Shown: positions 28,640 to 40,800 of the stretch, piece by piece | Layout: each line of letters begins with the position of its first letter | Numbering within the stretch: position 1 is the first letter of the stretch | Source: Podocnemis expansa | Taxonomy: Eukaryota; Chordata; Testudines; Podocnemididae | Length of the DNA stretch: 64,000 nucleotides | Reading direction: 5' to 3' | NCBI GenBank assembly: GCA_007922195.1 | Contig: ML682029.1 | Span: 3,274,115 to 3,338,114, forward strand | Program-made: the position numbers and the translations under genes | Notes under the pieces: model-generated | Databases searched by the model: none | Told to the model about the DNA's origin: nothing | Seen by the model: the letters and a program-made list of their open reading frames with translations, nothing else

Positions 28640-29530
28640 AACAGAGGAACCTGAACCGGTCAGTCAGACACAAATGACTGGAAACTTAAATTTGGGTTTA
28701 AACATATGTATGTGACTTTTATTAAGGCAAGGGAGGGTTTCTCTTTGCCTGACAATTAGTGCAGTTACACTCTTGATACCACACCAATACAGCTACAATG
28801 AGAACACCTTGCTTACAGTTAATTCCCCAACGATGCCTAGTATACATACAAACATTACCCTGACTTACTATGCTTTGATACTTTTGGTTAAGCCTCTTTT
28901 TGTAACTAATCTAACTCCTGCAAGTGTTTCACAACTCTAGTACAGAAAACAAACACACAAAAACACACAATTACTGTAACTAATACCTCTGTTACCCCTA
29001 TTCTTAAGCCTACCATCCAGCCCCCCCTTTGGACAGTTACATACACAGTTAATTGTAGAGTTATCACCAATTGGTGTCTGTTCTTACCAATGGGCAATGC
29101 TTGAGAGGAGCAGCCAAAACAGCAGCAACGGTCTCTGATACGTGCACCTTGGGTGTTACTTGCCGGCAGTCACCAGACCTTGATGCTAGTTGGCTGTATG
29201 TGATCTCTGGATTCTTGCACCGGGGAGTTGCTTTCGGGTGATCAGTCCATCAGCTCAGCAGCGTTTGGTTCCTTCGACTCCAGACCCTTCCCACTTGGAC
29301 CTCCCTTTTCTATGTTGCTGTGTATGTGACTCATGGCTTGTGTCCACCCAGTCTGACCAGTTTGACCGGTGGTCAAGCAGCTCCCCCTCCCCTGCATCAG
29401 CTGAGTGATATGTGCAGGTCCTCACAGGGGCCACCTGCTGTCCCTTTGTGCTCACTCCCATCTCACCTTGCAATTACTCCATTTTGTTTAGCAATTTCAG
29501 TGGTACCAGGCCAGTTTTTGAATCTCGTCT
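28640..29530. other. Possible old retroelement remnant
   Basis: A long AT-rich, then C- and T-rich stretch with a TTTATTAA-type signal near 28718 and no reading frame. Composition and texture resemble the 20.64-21.78 kb region. I could not find paired terminal repeats or a primer-binding site, so the class is open. Confidence 0.25.
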
Positions 29531-29755
29531 AAAAATTAGCCGACACCCAGGGACTGGCCCATTCTACCCCCAGTGATGGAGCAGCTGGCTTGGGGAGTGG
29601 CAGGAGCGCAGGATCCGGCTTCTGGGCTGGCCCATCCCACCCACGATGCGATGCCGTGGAGCTCCTAAGGCACTGGTGCCGCAAGCCACTGCCTTATTTG
29701 CTTAGGGGGCTGAGCCAGCCCTGCTGTCTGTGTAGATGTGGCCTAAAAGAGCAAA

Positions 29756-30040
29756 GAATTGTAGAATCATAGGCAATGCAGGTTGGAAGGGACCTCAGGA
29801 GATCAACTGGTCAACAAAGCAGGACCAACCCCAGCTACCACCTGCAGGCTTGTTGCTGATCCAGGTGAAATCAACTCATTGTCCCCATCTAAATCCTAAA
29901 AGGCAGGAGTCAGTCTCCAAAAAACCTAATATTCACCATGAGTCCTTGGACTGACTGGTTGCGTTGCTACCCTTTAGCTCTTCGAGGCAACCCAAGTAGG
30001 TCACTGGACTAGACTAACACGGCTATCCCTTTGGAATTGA
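29756..30040 (-). repeat. CR1 3' end followed by a Penelope-like tip
   Basis: 'gtagaatcataggcaatgcaggttggaagggacctcaggagatc' is a CR1 3' end in minus orientation, running to about 29960. It is followed by 'tggactagactaacacggctatccctttggaatt' (30006-30040), the outermost part of the Penelope-like 3' end, in plus orientation. Confidence 0.65.
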
Positions 30041-30430
30041 CACTGTGTTAGTGACTTGCACGTCCACTGTTTGTGCTCTACTTTTTATTTTGGAGAACCA
30101 AAACACCCCTTCACTTGGGCCTGGCTGGCTGTTTTCGTCACAGAAGTTCTTGTTGGTCAGTCGCAGCCAAAGATGAGCTCCAGTGACAACGTGGCCTTTC
30201 CAGGATAAAGAAGGCTCAGCGTGAAACCCGACTAGGTGGCTGTGCGCCATAGCAGGTATTCTCGAAGGGTACGTCTACACTGCAATTGGGCATGTGGTTG
30301 CAGCACCAGTAGAAGCGCCCAAGCTAGCTGTGCTCTAGTAAGACCACAATGAGTTTAGTACCAATGAAGCACTGGTTGCTGCTTTTCAAGCATGGACCCA
30401 GCATTCTGGTGGGTTGGAGTAGCTCCTGCG

Positions 30431-31021
30431 TAGGGTTACCAGATGTCAGGCAAAAGGAGGACATGTCCTCCTTTTTACCTTCACGTCCTCCATCTGGCAG
30501 GAATTTAAAAAATACATGATTGTGTCTGGCTTTTTACTTACAGGGGTTAAAGTATGCTGGAATGCCCCAGAACAGCCTGTTTTTAGGGGGAAGCGTTCCA
30601 GGGCCCCCTAAAAACAGAAGAATATTACATTAGTACTGCATTTTCTCCACGTGTCCTGCAACCAGAGCCGGCTCTACCGTGAGGCAAGAGACAGACATGG
30701 CTTCAGGTGACAGTTCTTAGGGGTGCCTAGCCCCCTGAAGATCAGGCTGGCTCCCGCCTCTTCAACTCTTTCCTAGCAGTGCAGCCGACCTGCAGCTGAA
30801 ATCAGGTAGGCAGTGTGCACTTTAAATCCCTCTGCAGGCAGACGCTGGAGATTTATGCACTTTGGAAAACCATTTTCAACCTTCATGAATGAGATGGTGG
30901 GGGGCACCACTGCAAAATCTGACTTGGGCCACCATTGCCCCTTGAGCTGGCCCTGCCTGCAATGTCCTCCTTTTCGTACATCTCTGTCCTCCTTTCCATG
31001 CTTTGGTATCTGGTATCCCTA
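30431..31021. mobile_element. hAT-like element split by a second hAT
   Basis: The ends TAGGGTTACCAGATG and ATCTGGTATCCCTA match those of the element at 61782. The 8-bp flanks ctcctgcg and ttcctgcg agree at seven positions. The inside is interrupted by a separate element at 30663-30955; without it the length is near 290 bp, the same as the 61782 copy. Confidence 0.75.
30663..30955. mobile_element. hAT-type element nested in 30431-31021
   Basis: The ends are CAGAGCCGGCTC and GAGCTGGCCCTG. The flanks cctgcaac and cctgcaat agree at seven of eight positions, consistent with a target duplication within the older element. Noncoding, 293 bp. Confidence 0.75.
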
Positions 31022-33169
31022 TTCCTGCGGCTGGCTGGGCCGGGGCTTCACTGCAGTTGTTACTCAAGCTATCTTTGGTCTAAGTCTACAAGTTCTTGCC
31101 AACTAGCCTCTTCGTTGCAGCGCAGACATTCCCGGCACCTGCCAGTCGGTGGGCGCCATTGGGGGCACTCATGGATGGCTGCGCAGCCTTTAGACCAGGT
31201 AACTTTTAGTCTCTGTGAGCTGGCATCAGGAAATAAACCAAAGGAAATGTGGTACCTCCACCTGCTGTGTGATTGACACAGAGAAGTCAAAACCAAGCAC
31301 TCTTAACTTAAAGATTTACTTTATTCACCTCCAGCAAATCCCATTGGAATGTCTTTTCCAAAGTCTCCACTTATTAATTGTAAGCACATACAAATGCAAT
31401 AGGTAGGTAAAGTACCCCAAAACTTGTTAGTTACTCTCCCAAGTCTGAGGCAGTTTCCAGTGAATCGGTCACAGATTTCTGGATGGCCAGTCCTTCCGTC
31501 TGTGCCTGGAGATCCATCTAGGGTTCCCCACAGAGTGAGCTGCTGCCTCAGACTCTCTACCTCCCTCTTGTGCCCCAAACGTTAGAGAGACATGTCAATT
31601 AAGAGAATGTTACGTAGCTGACCAAGAAAATCAATCACTGGGTGGGAGCACAAGTCACAAAGACATGTCACTAAAAAAAAAAAAAAGAAGAAAGAAAGAA
31701 AAAATTGTTACACAAGCAGTTGTAAGTATTAATCTGATAGCTAAATTTCACATACCAACCATTCTAAAATAGATTCAGACTTCCTGGTTTTCTTACACAT
31801 CTGCCCCAGCATCTTCAGAGAAAGAGAACATGCAGAGTCAGTTCGTTTCACGTGTTCACTGTCTGCCCTCTCCTGGTTTGTGTTTATTACGCTAAATTCC
31901 TGCTAAGGCCTGAAAATGAGTAAAAGCAGCGAGTAGAATAATTGAGACTCCATCCTAGTAATGAGCAGTGGCTTAAACACTTGTCTGGTTGATAAAATGA
32001 CCATGTAGAGGTGGATGGATCAGCCAGTCTGAACTCACAGAATGGACACCCGTGAGAATTGTGTTCATCAAGAAACTCTAAGAAGCAGGGAAGTCAATGG
32101 AAAGAGTCCCCTTGATGTCAGTGGACTTTGAACCACACCCCAGACTAAGACAAATCCGGAGACCTTATTCAGCTTTTTACTTGGTGCTCACAGAGTGAAA
32201 TACCCAATGACTTTAGAAAAATGCTGCTGATTTCAAGGGGGACATTCTCTTGGGACTGATTAGAGGCCTCAGCTTCTAGTCTGCTGTCAGGATTACTAAT
32301 CCATTGGTTCCAGTACATTTTTTAGAGCTGGAAAGATCAGAATGGTCTGTCTTGTGTGGGACAGGGCTACTGGTAAAGTTTCTTAAAAGCATGCATGCCT
32401 CCATTGGAAAGTGTGATAGACATTCACTGAGCCCCAGTAATATATAGTCCATGGAATATGGTCTTGAGAAATGCGCTGAGTTCTGCTCCAGCCATCAGGA
32501 AAAGGCAAGGGAAAAAACCTCATAGCTACATAAGATACAGCAATCTAGGCTGTGTGTACTTATAAAGCCCAGCTCCTCAACTGAAGTCCCTTGAGCTATG
32601 GCGGCTGACGTCAGCTGAGGCTATAGACCAGGATGTTCCATCTTCAAGGGCAATTCTGCTCCAAAAAGTGACCATTCAAAGAGCATTGCAGGGCTGTGTT
32701 TTTATTGTGCTTCACTGAGTCCAGATCCAATTTGCTCCATTTAACTGCCGACGCTGTGCATCCCTGCTGGGATTTGAGAATCAAGCTGGGTGCTTTCTTT
32801 CTTGTGCACTGGTGCCAGCACTAAAAAATCTTCTGAACATAGTAGGTTTTCAGTGACGCCGTTTTCCTTGTATCTTGAAATTATGCCTTCAGAGGAACTT
32901 TTGCATCCCTATTTGCCTACATTTTGCAGTTCAGACTTTGCTTTAAGGTACGATGGCCTTCTGTTACTGCCGTGCTTTCCAGAGTTCCCACAAAACAGCC
33001 TCGCTGTAATGAATTGTTCTCACTGCTTTCTTAATCGTCCTGCCCTGCCGTCCTGAAAAGAAACTCTCCTGGGGAGAGCGTCAGAATACGACCAGTGTAG
33101 GGGGAAGAGCAAAGAACTGGTCTAATTTCCCAGCACCACCCTGGCATGCAGAATAAAATTTCAACCCAG
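31022..33169. other. Gene-free region
   Basis: No gene or clear transposon end was seen. An A-rich simple repeat with GAAA units lies at about 31670-31702. Confidence 0.4.
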
Positions 33170-33840
33170 GTGACATAAGACCATAAGAAGGGCCATATTA
33201 GCTCAGATAATGGGTCCATCTAGCTTTGTATCCTGTCCTCTGCCAGTGGCCAGTGTCAGATGCTTTAGAGGGAATGAACAGAGCAGAGCGATTTCTATTG
33301 ATCTAGTCCATTATCCAGTCCCAAATTATGGCCGTTAGAGTTTAGGGACAATCAGAGTGGAGTTGCATGCCTGACCATATTGGCCAATAGCCATTGATGG
33401 AGCTATTCTCCATGCACTTATCTCATTTCTTCTTTGGTCTTTGCAACATCCTCTGGCAATGAGTTCCACAGATTTATGGCATTAGGTGAAGAAATACTTT
33501 CTTTTGTTCTCATTTCATTGGGTGACTCCTGGTTCTTGTTTTCTGTGAAGCAGTAAATAACACTTCCCTATTCACTTGCTCTTCAGCATGCATACTTTTA
33601 AGCAGAGCCGCAATGTGGTGAGCCGGCGCCTGGGGCACATTCTGATCTGAACGCGCCCCTTGACATTAGCGGCGCTTGGGGCCAGTGCCACGAAATGCAC
33701 CTTTTAAATGAGCGGCTCTATTGAGCCACTTCGCGTGCCTGGGTCAAAGCCCCATTGGTGCCACCCTAGTTACAGTCCTGCTTTTAAGGACCTCTGTCAT
33801 ACATCCCCTCCTCAGAGAGCAGATATTCCACTCACAACTA
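33170..33840 (-). repeat. CR1 LINE fragment, split by a short hAT
   Basis: The minus-strand text matches a CR1 subfamily 3' region: 'cataagaagggccatattagctcag', 'gagggaatgaacagagcag', 'atagccattgatggagctattctcc', 'caatgagttccacagattt'. It breaks at 33602 and continues at 33781 ('aaggacctctgtcatacatcccctc'). Confidence 0.8.
33603..33780. mobile_element. Short hAT element, perfect 8-bp target duplication
   Basis: The ends are CAGAGCCGCAATG and CTAGTTACAGTCCTG. Identical cttttaag lies at 33595-33602 and 33781-33788. It is inserted in CR1 and belongs with the elements at 41345 and 41986. 178 bp, noncoding. Confidence 0.85.
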
Positions 33841-36121
33841 GCTTTTACTAAGTGATTTCATGTTCAAGCTGCTGTGAATTGCGATATGCAGTCGTTTGAG
33901 TGTTCTTCCTCCTCCCTCACACTTGTCTAGCCAAGTCCAATTCCCAGGCCAACATGGGATGATCTGTTTGCACTCTTGCTGCTGTAGGTGATTCGGATAA
34001 ATTGGTTGCATTTTGGACTGCAGTTAAAGATTGCAGACAGCTGACTTCAGATGGAGGTTCAGTTTGCCAGCTAGAATAGTCTGAGTGATGGATCGCTATT
34101 GTTCTCACTGAAGGTGAGAAGGAACTGTATGTCTCTCATTCCAGAAGCTAGGGCAGACTGAAAGGGAAATTTGGCCCTGCCTGGGCCATTGACTGAAATG
34201 ATTATGTGATGGGTAAATTAGTCACGTTGGTTTGGTTGTGCTGGGCATTGTTTCAGCACGGTGATAGTTGGCTGATTGTGCTGTGTTCAGTCTGTGGCAA
34301 TCTGGCTAGCCGGTTTGGTTGGGTGTTTCAGAAACAGAACTCCTTGCAAAGTTACCCTTTATTGAAGGTTTCATTGCACTCTTTTGAATCAACTGATTAG
34401 CCAAGATATTGTCCTCACAGTTTGATCAGCCAGTGACACCAGTAGCATCCACCTCATTAACTGGCCATAATTTGATTTCATTGGAGTAAATGCACGGACG
34501 TGATCTCACTGCATTCACCGGTGACTTCAGAGGCTTAGAGTTTTCCCAGCAGGTCGCACACCTGCACTTCTTTGAATTGGCTGTGAGCAGGAAAACCCAT
34601 GCTAGTGAATGACATGCAAAAGACCACGCTTTCTTTAGTGGGTCCTCCATAGAGGGTAAGAGCCTACAACTGTTGTCTGCTAGTGGACTGCTCCTTTAGC
34701 TCAAGTGATAGGGACCTGTGTGTTTGGGGCCGAAGTCAATGAGAGTCTTTCCATTTCATTCAATGGACATTCAGTGATAAAGGTCTCAAGTTCAGCTGCT
34801 GCTCACAACCAACCGTCGGTGTCATTGCGTCTCTGGCTCCAGAATTTCAGCCTTTGGTATGGCCATTGGAGTGGCTGTTGAATTGGATAATAGAAATTCT
34901 GTAGCAAAATAGGATATTCAGTGTTTGTCAGATCATGGACTAGCATCTGTTGGAGTTTGCTTTGTTACGTTGCTCTGAGGACCGAGTAGGCCTTTGGATT
35001 TACTTCTAGGTGCCATTGCAAGTGGATTTCCTTTAGGTTATTTAATCAGCTTGTTTTTTAAGAACTGAGAAGATCTAATCCCAGCTCTCCAGGCATGTCG
35101 TCTAGATGATGGTTGTAGCAGTAGACTGTCAGGTATGTTGACTCAGTTGCGTGGATTACCCAGCAGGCTCCTCTTACTTCCAGTGTGTCATTGTGGTGGT
35201 GAAGTCTCAGGGCTGTGGATGGCACCATAGCTTGTGGTTGCCTGGAGTTCACAAGCTTTGAACTGATGCCTGCAGTTAGTCTCTGTTCTGCTAATGAATG
35301 GCATGACCTGCCATTTGTTTTGTGACAGAGCGGGAGGAAAGCAGAAGGAAGCATAGCGCAGAGTCAGGACAGATTTGGGTGGAGATGTCTGAAGGGGGCG
35401 GGTGGGTTGAAAAGTCAAAGGGGGAGCATAATACGGGCATTATCCACCCACCCTTCCCCCTGCCACTTTACATTTTGGTGTGAATGTAGCACTAGCTTGG
35501 CTGGACCCCATTTCTCCACCTTAATGCAGGCTGGTTCCTTGCCACCATCTTGGGGTTGGTCCACACCAGAGATTTAGGAATCTGCCACTGTGATTAACTC
35601 AGGCAAGTGAGTGTGAGCTCTCAGTCCTTGCAGACAGACCCATCTAGGGGTTGGTAAACACAAGGTTGGCTTCTCCCATGCTGCTCTGGTAACATGGCTG
35701 TGCATTTCAAGGGCAGCTTGGTGTGCGTGCTCCATTCAATTCTTGCCCTTCCAAGGTGTGTGTGTGTCTGATCAAAGTGGCTGCTCCCAGAGGATGGCTG
35801 AATCCCTCCCCACTTTCATTCAGGTCACTTTAAACCTTGCTTTTAGCCAGAGGAGTTGGGCCAGGAGGGGGATTGAATATCGTGATGCAGGTGTGGATGT
35901 GGATGTCTGTCCATGCAGGGGACCCCCAGACTCATGGCTCATAGACCTCTGAACAGCTGGCTGGCAATAGCTTGCAGGTAATGTTATCCACCCAGAAGGG
36001 AAAGGCTGTGTAGTGACCCCATGTCCCCCCCATGTTCTGGAGAATGATGTTTCTTATTAGTGAAGGCCATTTGGAAGGCGGCGCTGTTGTGCCCGCTTGC
36101 CGTTTGGTCAGCATCGCAACT
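33841..36121. other. Gene-free region
   Basis: No recognisable gene, RNA or element boundary was found. The minus-strand frames near 35.1-35.4 kb have no known match. Confidence 0.35.
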
Positions 36122-36770
36122 GGGTAGGTCTACACAACAACGTCAGCCTGGGTTGGTGGGGCTTGAGGCAGCTGGTCCTATGTTGGCCTTGAGTGTCTAC
36201 ACTCCATTTTAGCCCTATGTTAAGACTTTGCTGGCCTATGCACGAACCAAGAGTTCTGGTTTCCTCACAGCAGGGTGCTGACCCGAGTCAAGATAACCAT
36301 GTCCCAGAATGCTTAACACCCACCCTGAAACGTGTCTGTTTCAGTCTTAGCATTATGGGAAAACTTCAGTGCCTGCCTGCCGATTACTAGAGGCGGCTCA
36401 GTTGGCAAAAGGCTTGATTGCATTGCAAACCCAGGAGGTTCTTTGGTGACATGCTTGAAGACTGGCTAGCAGGAGAAAGTGGGCTAACGCTGACCTCAGC
36501 CGCTGCCATTGACAAAGGGGACTTTGCCGATTGTCGGGATAGAGGGGACTAAGGAAATTTTCCCGCAGAACCATGGGATCCTTATGGCTGCCTCCCAAGA
36601 CCTGAGTCAAGTGGGGCCTCATTTACATAACGAAGGAATAGAGCCCGGGCCCCAGCTCACCTCAAGCTTGGAATATTTAGCCCTGAAGGGTCATAGCTCA
36701 GTGCAATCGCAGTGCAGACACAAGGGGGATTTGGCTCAAGCCCGGGCCTAAGTGCAGTGTAGACGTACCC
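36122..36770. mobile_element. Probable DNA transposon with GGGTACGTCTACAC ends
   Basis: GGGTAGGTCTACAC at the left pairs with GTGTAGACGTACCC at the right with one mismatch. The same end (agggtacgtctacactgca) occurs at 30266. No target duplication was seen, so the pairing of ends is provisional. Confidence 0.4.
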
Positions 36771-37232
36771 TATGTAATGACCTGAGGCACCACACGCTAT
36801 GTTTAAAGACCTGGGGATGGTTACAGAGTCTTGTCTGGGTCCTACAGCCCCAGAAACAAATCCTCTTTCTAACCCTCACAGTCTCTTCTGTGGGTCGGGC
36901 TTTTTTTGCCCAGCTGGCGCCTGAATGAGAGGCAAGGAAAGGAAAGAATTGGAAACTCGAGAGACTGTTGCTTTAATTGGGGCCCGTGCTATGGGAAGCC
37001 AACATCCCGTTCCCCTGCTGTGGAACCCCAGGGAGCAAGCGGGAAGGGGAAGGGCTCCGAGGAGAAGAAAAGTTCAGAGAAAGAGAGAGAGATGAATGTT
37101 ATGCAGCTTTAAGGATCAAAAATAGACAGCACTTATATACAGTTCCACTTGGGCAGCTGAAGGTCTCCCCGGCTCACCCAGCCCTATCTCACCCACAAGT
37201 TCGCTCCCCTCACCCCTGTCTCACAGCCTCCT

Positions 37233-37694
37233 TCACTTCCGCCGCCCGATCTGAGCCATCAAGTGGGCGTTGGCCGCGGCCTTTGCCCTCAAGTTCTTGG
37301 CCTTGGCAATGTTGAAGAGGATGTTCATGATGTTGGTTGGGACATCGAGAGAGAGGGTGAATTTACTGCGCCGGTCGCTCTTGGCCCGGTTCTGGTACAT
37401 CTTGCCCTTGAGCTGTGCCTGGGAGAGAGATCTGTAACGGGCATCTCCTGGGAATGTCCTTTTCTCCTTTTCCTCCTCCTCTTCTTCCTCCTCCTGTGCA
37501 GCTGCATACTTCGCGGGTGGGCCATCAAAACTCCTCTTTTCCAGCACCGAGTTCTCCTCCGGGTGGCCCTTGGCCTCCATGAGGGCAGTGTTGAGGCAGC
37601 GGAAGAAGGACTCGGCTTCGTACAGCTTGAGGGACAGGCTTGTTCGTGCAGCGCACAAGATCAGGAGCAGCAGCGTGAGTCTTGTGGGAGACAT
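37233..37694 (-). CDS. UCN3: UCN3, urocortin-3 (stresscopin) precursor
   Basis: This is the precursor of a secreted CRF-family peptide, which in vertebrates is a selective ligand of the CRF2 receptor in stress, feeding and pancreatic islet control. The 153-residue frame has a hydrophobic signal peptide (about 1-21), a conserved block with [11 protein letters not shown] (33-43), a KRSF site, an eight-Glu run (68-75), an [13 protein letters not shown] block, and a C-terminal peptide at 112-149 that begins [20 protein letters not shown]. Gly150 then RRK gives the amidation and dibasic cleavage signal, and RRSK precedes the peptide. It differs from human urocortin-3 at about two positions as I recall it (Leu to Ile and Gln to Lys). 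The ATG lies 15 nt after a strong splice acceptor, so the longer upstream frame is intron. A noncoding first exon is expected but was not located. Confidence 0.97.
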   Translation of the reverse strand: MSPTRLTLLLLILCAARTSLSLKLYEAESFFRCLNTALMEAKGHPEENSVLEKRSFDGPPAKYAAAQEEEEEEEEKEKRTFPGDARYRSLSQAQLKGKMYQNRAKSDRRSKFTLSLDVPTNIMNILFNIAKAKNLRAKAAANAHLMAQIGRRK

Positions 37695-37733
37695 GGTTCC
37701 ACCCTCTGGCTGATGAGACGGAAAGAAGAAAAG
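37695..37733 (-). promoter_or_regulatory. UCN3 coding-exon splice acceptor
   Basis: On the minus strand a pyrimidine-rich tract (CTTTTCTTCTTTCCGTCTC) ends in ATCAG at 37710, and the exon begins at 37709 with CCAGAGGGTGGAACC before the ATG. This fixes the start codon and matches the known two-exon UCN3 structure with the whole precursor in exon 2. Confidence 0.8.
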
Positions 37734-37794
37734 TTGGTGAGTTTCTTTAGCATTAATAACAATGTATAAACAGAGCAGAGTGGTCCAGTGATAA

Positions 37795-38010
37795 GCGATG
37801 GGGATTTCCGGATCTTGGCAGAAGCGTTTAGTGGTTAGAGGAGGGGACAGGGAGTCAGGATGCCTGGGTGCTAGTCCCAAAGCTAGGAGGAAGTGTGGTC
37901 TAGTGGTCATCCCGTGGGGTGGGCATCAGGACTCCTGGGTTCTATGCCCACAATTAAGATAGGAATATGGTTTAGTGCTTAGAGCAGGGGACAGTGTGTC
38001 AGGTCATCTG
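37795..38010 (+). repeat. Three partial MIR-like copies in a row
   Basis: Segments 'tagtggttagaggaggggacagggagtcaggatgcctgggt', 'gtggtctagtggtcatcccg...catcaggactcctgggttctatgcc' and 'ggtttagtgcttagagcaggggacagtgtgtcagg' repeat the same MIR part. They lie in the presumed UCN3 intron, 5' of the coding exon. Confidence 0.6.
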
Positions 38011-38135
38011 TGTTGCAATGTGTCCTGGGTTTCCTCTGTAATTTGGTGTGGGTCGCTGAGAGCCACATTTTAAAAAGTTTATGTACCGAACTATAGACTT
38101 GAGGCTTTGCAGCCCTGTAGACTATTTGTATATAG

Positions 38136-38354
38136 TCAATTTCCAAAGGGATAGCCGCGTTAGTCTAGTCCAGCAAAAAAACCCAAGGAGTCATGTGGCA
38201 CTTTAAGACTAACAGATTTATTTTTCGCATGAGCTTTTGTGGGAGAAAATCCCACTTCCTCGGATGCTTTGAAGAGGAAATGGGATTTTCTCCCACGAAA
38301 GCTCATGCAAAAAATAAATCTGTTAGTCTTAAAGTGCCACACGATTCCTTGTTT
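38136..38354. mobile_element. Palindromic Penelope-type unit, 13-bp target duplication
   Basis: Same design as 14044-14250: two outward-facing 3' ends, the left arm with the extra stretch (ccgcgttagtctagtccagc). Identical flanks tatttgtatatag lie at 38123-38135 and 38355-38367. Located upstream of the UCN3 coding exon. Confidence 0.8.
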
Positions 38355-38367
38355 TATTTGTATATAG

Positions 38368-39417
38368 GGATTGCTTTACTTCTCTGTTGCTGAAAGGCAG
38401 CTGACTTTGGGGTGGGACACAAAAGCAGTTATAACAGCTCCAGCGGCATTACTTGGGACAGTGACGTAGGATTGTCAGAATCACATAGTCACCTTCCAGC
38501 TGTCTTCCACTTGACTCCCTGTGCTCCACATGACTTCCTGACACCACCTTCAAAGGCTCTCCCCCTCTACTCCCTGGCCCACCCCAGTCATCTCAAACCC
38601 AGTTCCCAATACAGCTTTTCTAAAACGAACTTCCAGGCAATCCAAACGCCACTAGGAATGCTTCCATGTTGCTAGTTAACACCTGGGGTAACATTTGTTT
38701 CCATATGAATAGAAAACCTTTGGGCTTGCTTTCTTTGCCTTCTGATTTCTGAGCCTCCAAGGAGCACAAGGGTTACATTTTCAAGCCTTCCCCCCTAGCT
38801 ACAGGGGTGAGAAAATGTCCTTTAAAAAAAATGAAAATGAAGAGGTTCCCAAAATCACATGACTCCAGGAGCCAGGGGCTTTAAGTGAGACATATGATAA
38901 AATGTCAAGAGCTGGCAACACTGGGACATGATGCAAAGCCATGGAAGAACCCTCAGTGCTTTCAGATCAGAGCCTTGTTTATTATCACTGTCCAAGTTGA
39001 GAAAATTGTGAAGAGCCCACAAAGAGGACAGATAGCTTGTTTATGACACAAGATATTGGGCTCAGTGCAGGGAGGTCAGACGAGATGATCTAATGATCCC
39101 TTCTGACTTTAAACTCTCTGAATCTGTGTCACAGTAGATCAGATCCTTCTTCTGTTACACTGGTATCCGTCAAGTCCAACTCCACTAACGTCAGGGGAGC
39201 CCATAAAATCCGTGGCCTTGTCAATATTAGAAAACTTGCATCAGTTTAATTTGATTTAAATCTGATCTAGTTGCCCCAGTGCAAACCTCTAATGTAGATG
39301 CACTTAAGCTGACTTAAATAGGATTTGCACTGACTCATTTTAAGCGAAGGAGGAGAACCTTTGTGAGTTCACTGGCACCATTTTGTGGATCTATGTTGGG
39401 CATTTAACCCAACGAAA
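38368..39417. other. Gene-free region
   Basis: A CR1 3' tip lies at about 39055-39130 on the plus strand ('gggaggtcagacgagatgatctaatgatcccttctgac'). The rest is unassigned. Confidence 0.45.
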
Positions 39418-39429
39418 TCAGCTGGATTT

Positions 39430-39623
39430 TTTTCAAAGGGATAGTTGTTCTATTCTAGTTCAGCAAAACAAGCATAGAGTCCTGGGGCATTTTTAAAGAC
39501 TAACAAATTTATTTGTTGCATGTTGCATGGGAGAAAAACCTACTTCATCAGATGCTTAGTTTCTCCCACGAAGGCACTTGCAATAAATAATTTTGTTAGT
39601 TTTAAAAAGTGCCACAGGACTCC
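39430..39623. mobile_element. Palindromic Penelope-type unit, 12-bp target duplication
   Basis: An older copy of the same family with arms ending gcatagagtcctggggcat and gccacaggactcc. The extra stretch (tctattctagttcagc) is on the left. Identical flanks tcagctggattt lie at 39418-39429 and 39624-39635. Confidence 0.75.
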
Positions 39624-40669
39624 TCAGCTGGATTTAGTGACATCAGAGCAAATTGATTAATATCACCAATGCCCAGCCTGAGCCTGTATTTTACCACAAA
39701 AAGTCCAGCAAGGAACGAGCCACAACTAGGGCTGGCAGGGATGGTATAACCATGTCACTTATAGAGGTTTTAAATAGTACTAACAGGGCATTACAATACA
39801 TCTCAGTTTTGATTTGTCACAGAGTCATGCCATCCCTCTGTTGTTCAAGAGGTGCAATGGGCAGCACATGGATTTTCCATTGCAAGTGAGGACAAAAAGT
39901 CAAAACTGCAACATTTAGGGGGAAACGTATTCTGAAAAAACATTCACATGGGGCTAGTGGAAATTTTTCTGTCTCCCTCTCCAGCTCTTCAGATCATGGA
40001 GGTCCTAGGCTGTTCTCTACTGTTTGCCCCTCCTCTTTCTCTTGAGGGCATATTTTTCTCCATCAGTGCATTTGAAATGCTTGCATTTCACACTTGAAAT
40101 AAGGCGCACTTCAGAAACAAAGGTTGCTTTCAAGACGAAACAAGTTTGGGTCTCTGGGAGTGAGCACATCTACACTGTAATAAAAAGCCTGCGGTACCAA
40201 GTCTCAGAGCCTGGTTCATTGCCTTGGACTTGCACAGCTCACGCTGAAGGTTGCAGTGTGGACATCTGGGCCCGAGTCACGTCAAGACACGGGCTCTGCC
40301 CCACCCCATTAGCAGGTTCGTTAGGCCTGGGTCCCGAGGTCTTGCTGACCCAGGTCAGATTGCTTTGTGTGTGGAAGGAAGGGGGCTTGGGTTCAAACCT
40401 GAATCAGAGCCCAGACTCAGTGCACCATGTAGACGTATTGTTTGTGGTCTGAGGAGACATTCACTGGGGCCTGAGTACAAATCCCAGGCTTGCTGCCCCT
40501 GTGAGCCAATCAATGCTTGTGAAATAAAGTTTAAGGCCAAAGCGACCGTTATGCTCCTCTTGTCCTGTATAACACAGGCCAGACAATCACACCCACCCAG
40601 TCCAGGTCTCCTGCATCTGGAAGGTGGTTGCAGCAGGTTTGCTCCCAGTTTAACTTAGTGGGAGGGTGT

Positions 40670-40800
40670 GAAACACTGACCAAGTGGGATTTTTCCCATG
40701 AAAGCTCATCTGATAAATAAATTTATTAGTCTTTAAAAATGCCACAGGACTCCTTGTTTGTTTTTGCTGGACTGGACTGACACGGCTGCCTCTTTGGAGC
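40670..40800 (+). mobile_element. Single Penelope-like 3' end
   Basis: A single, unpaired copy: 'catgaaagctcatctgataaataaatttattag', 'gccacaggactccttgtttg', 'ggactgacacggctgcctct'. Similar single ends lie at 51605-51750 and 61205-61310. No target duplication was seen. Confidence 0.65.

Noticed and set aside
37233..37910. A 225-residue UCN3 frame starting at 37910
   Set aside because: The upstream part lies before a strong splice acceptor and consists of MIR-like repeat sequence. The 153-residue start has the signal peptide and matches the known precursor.
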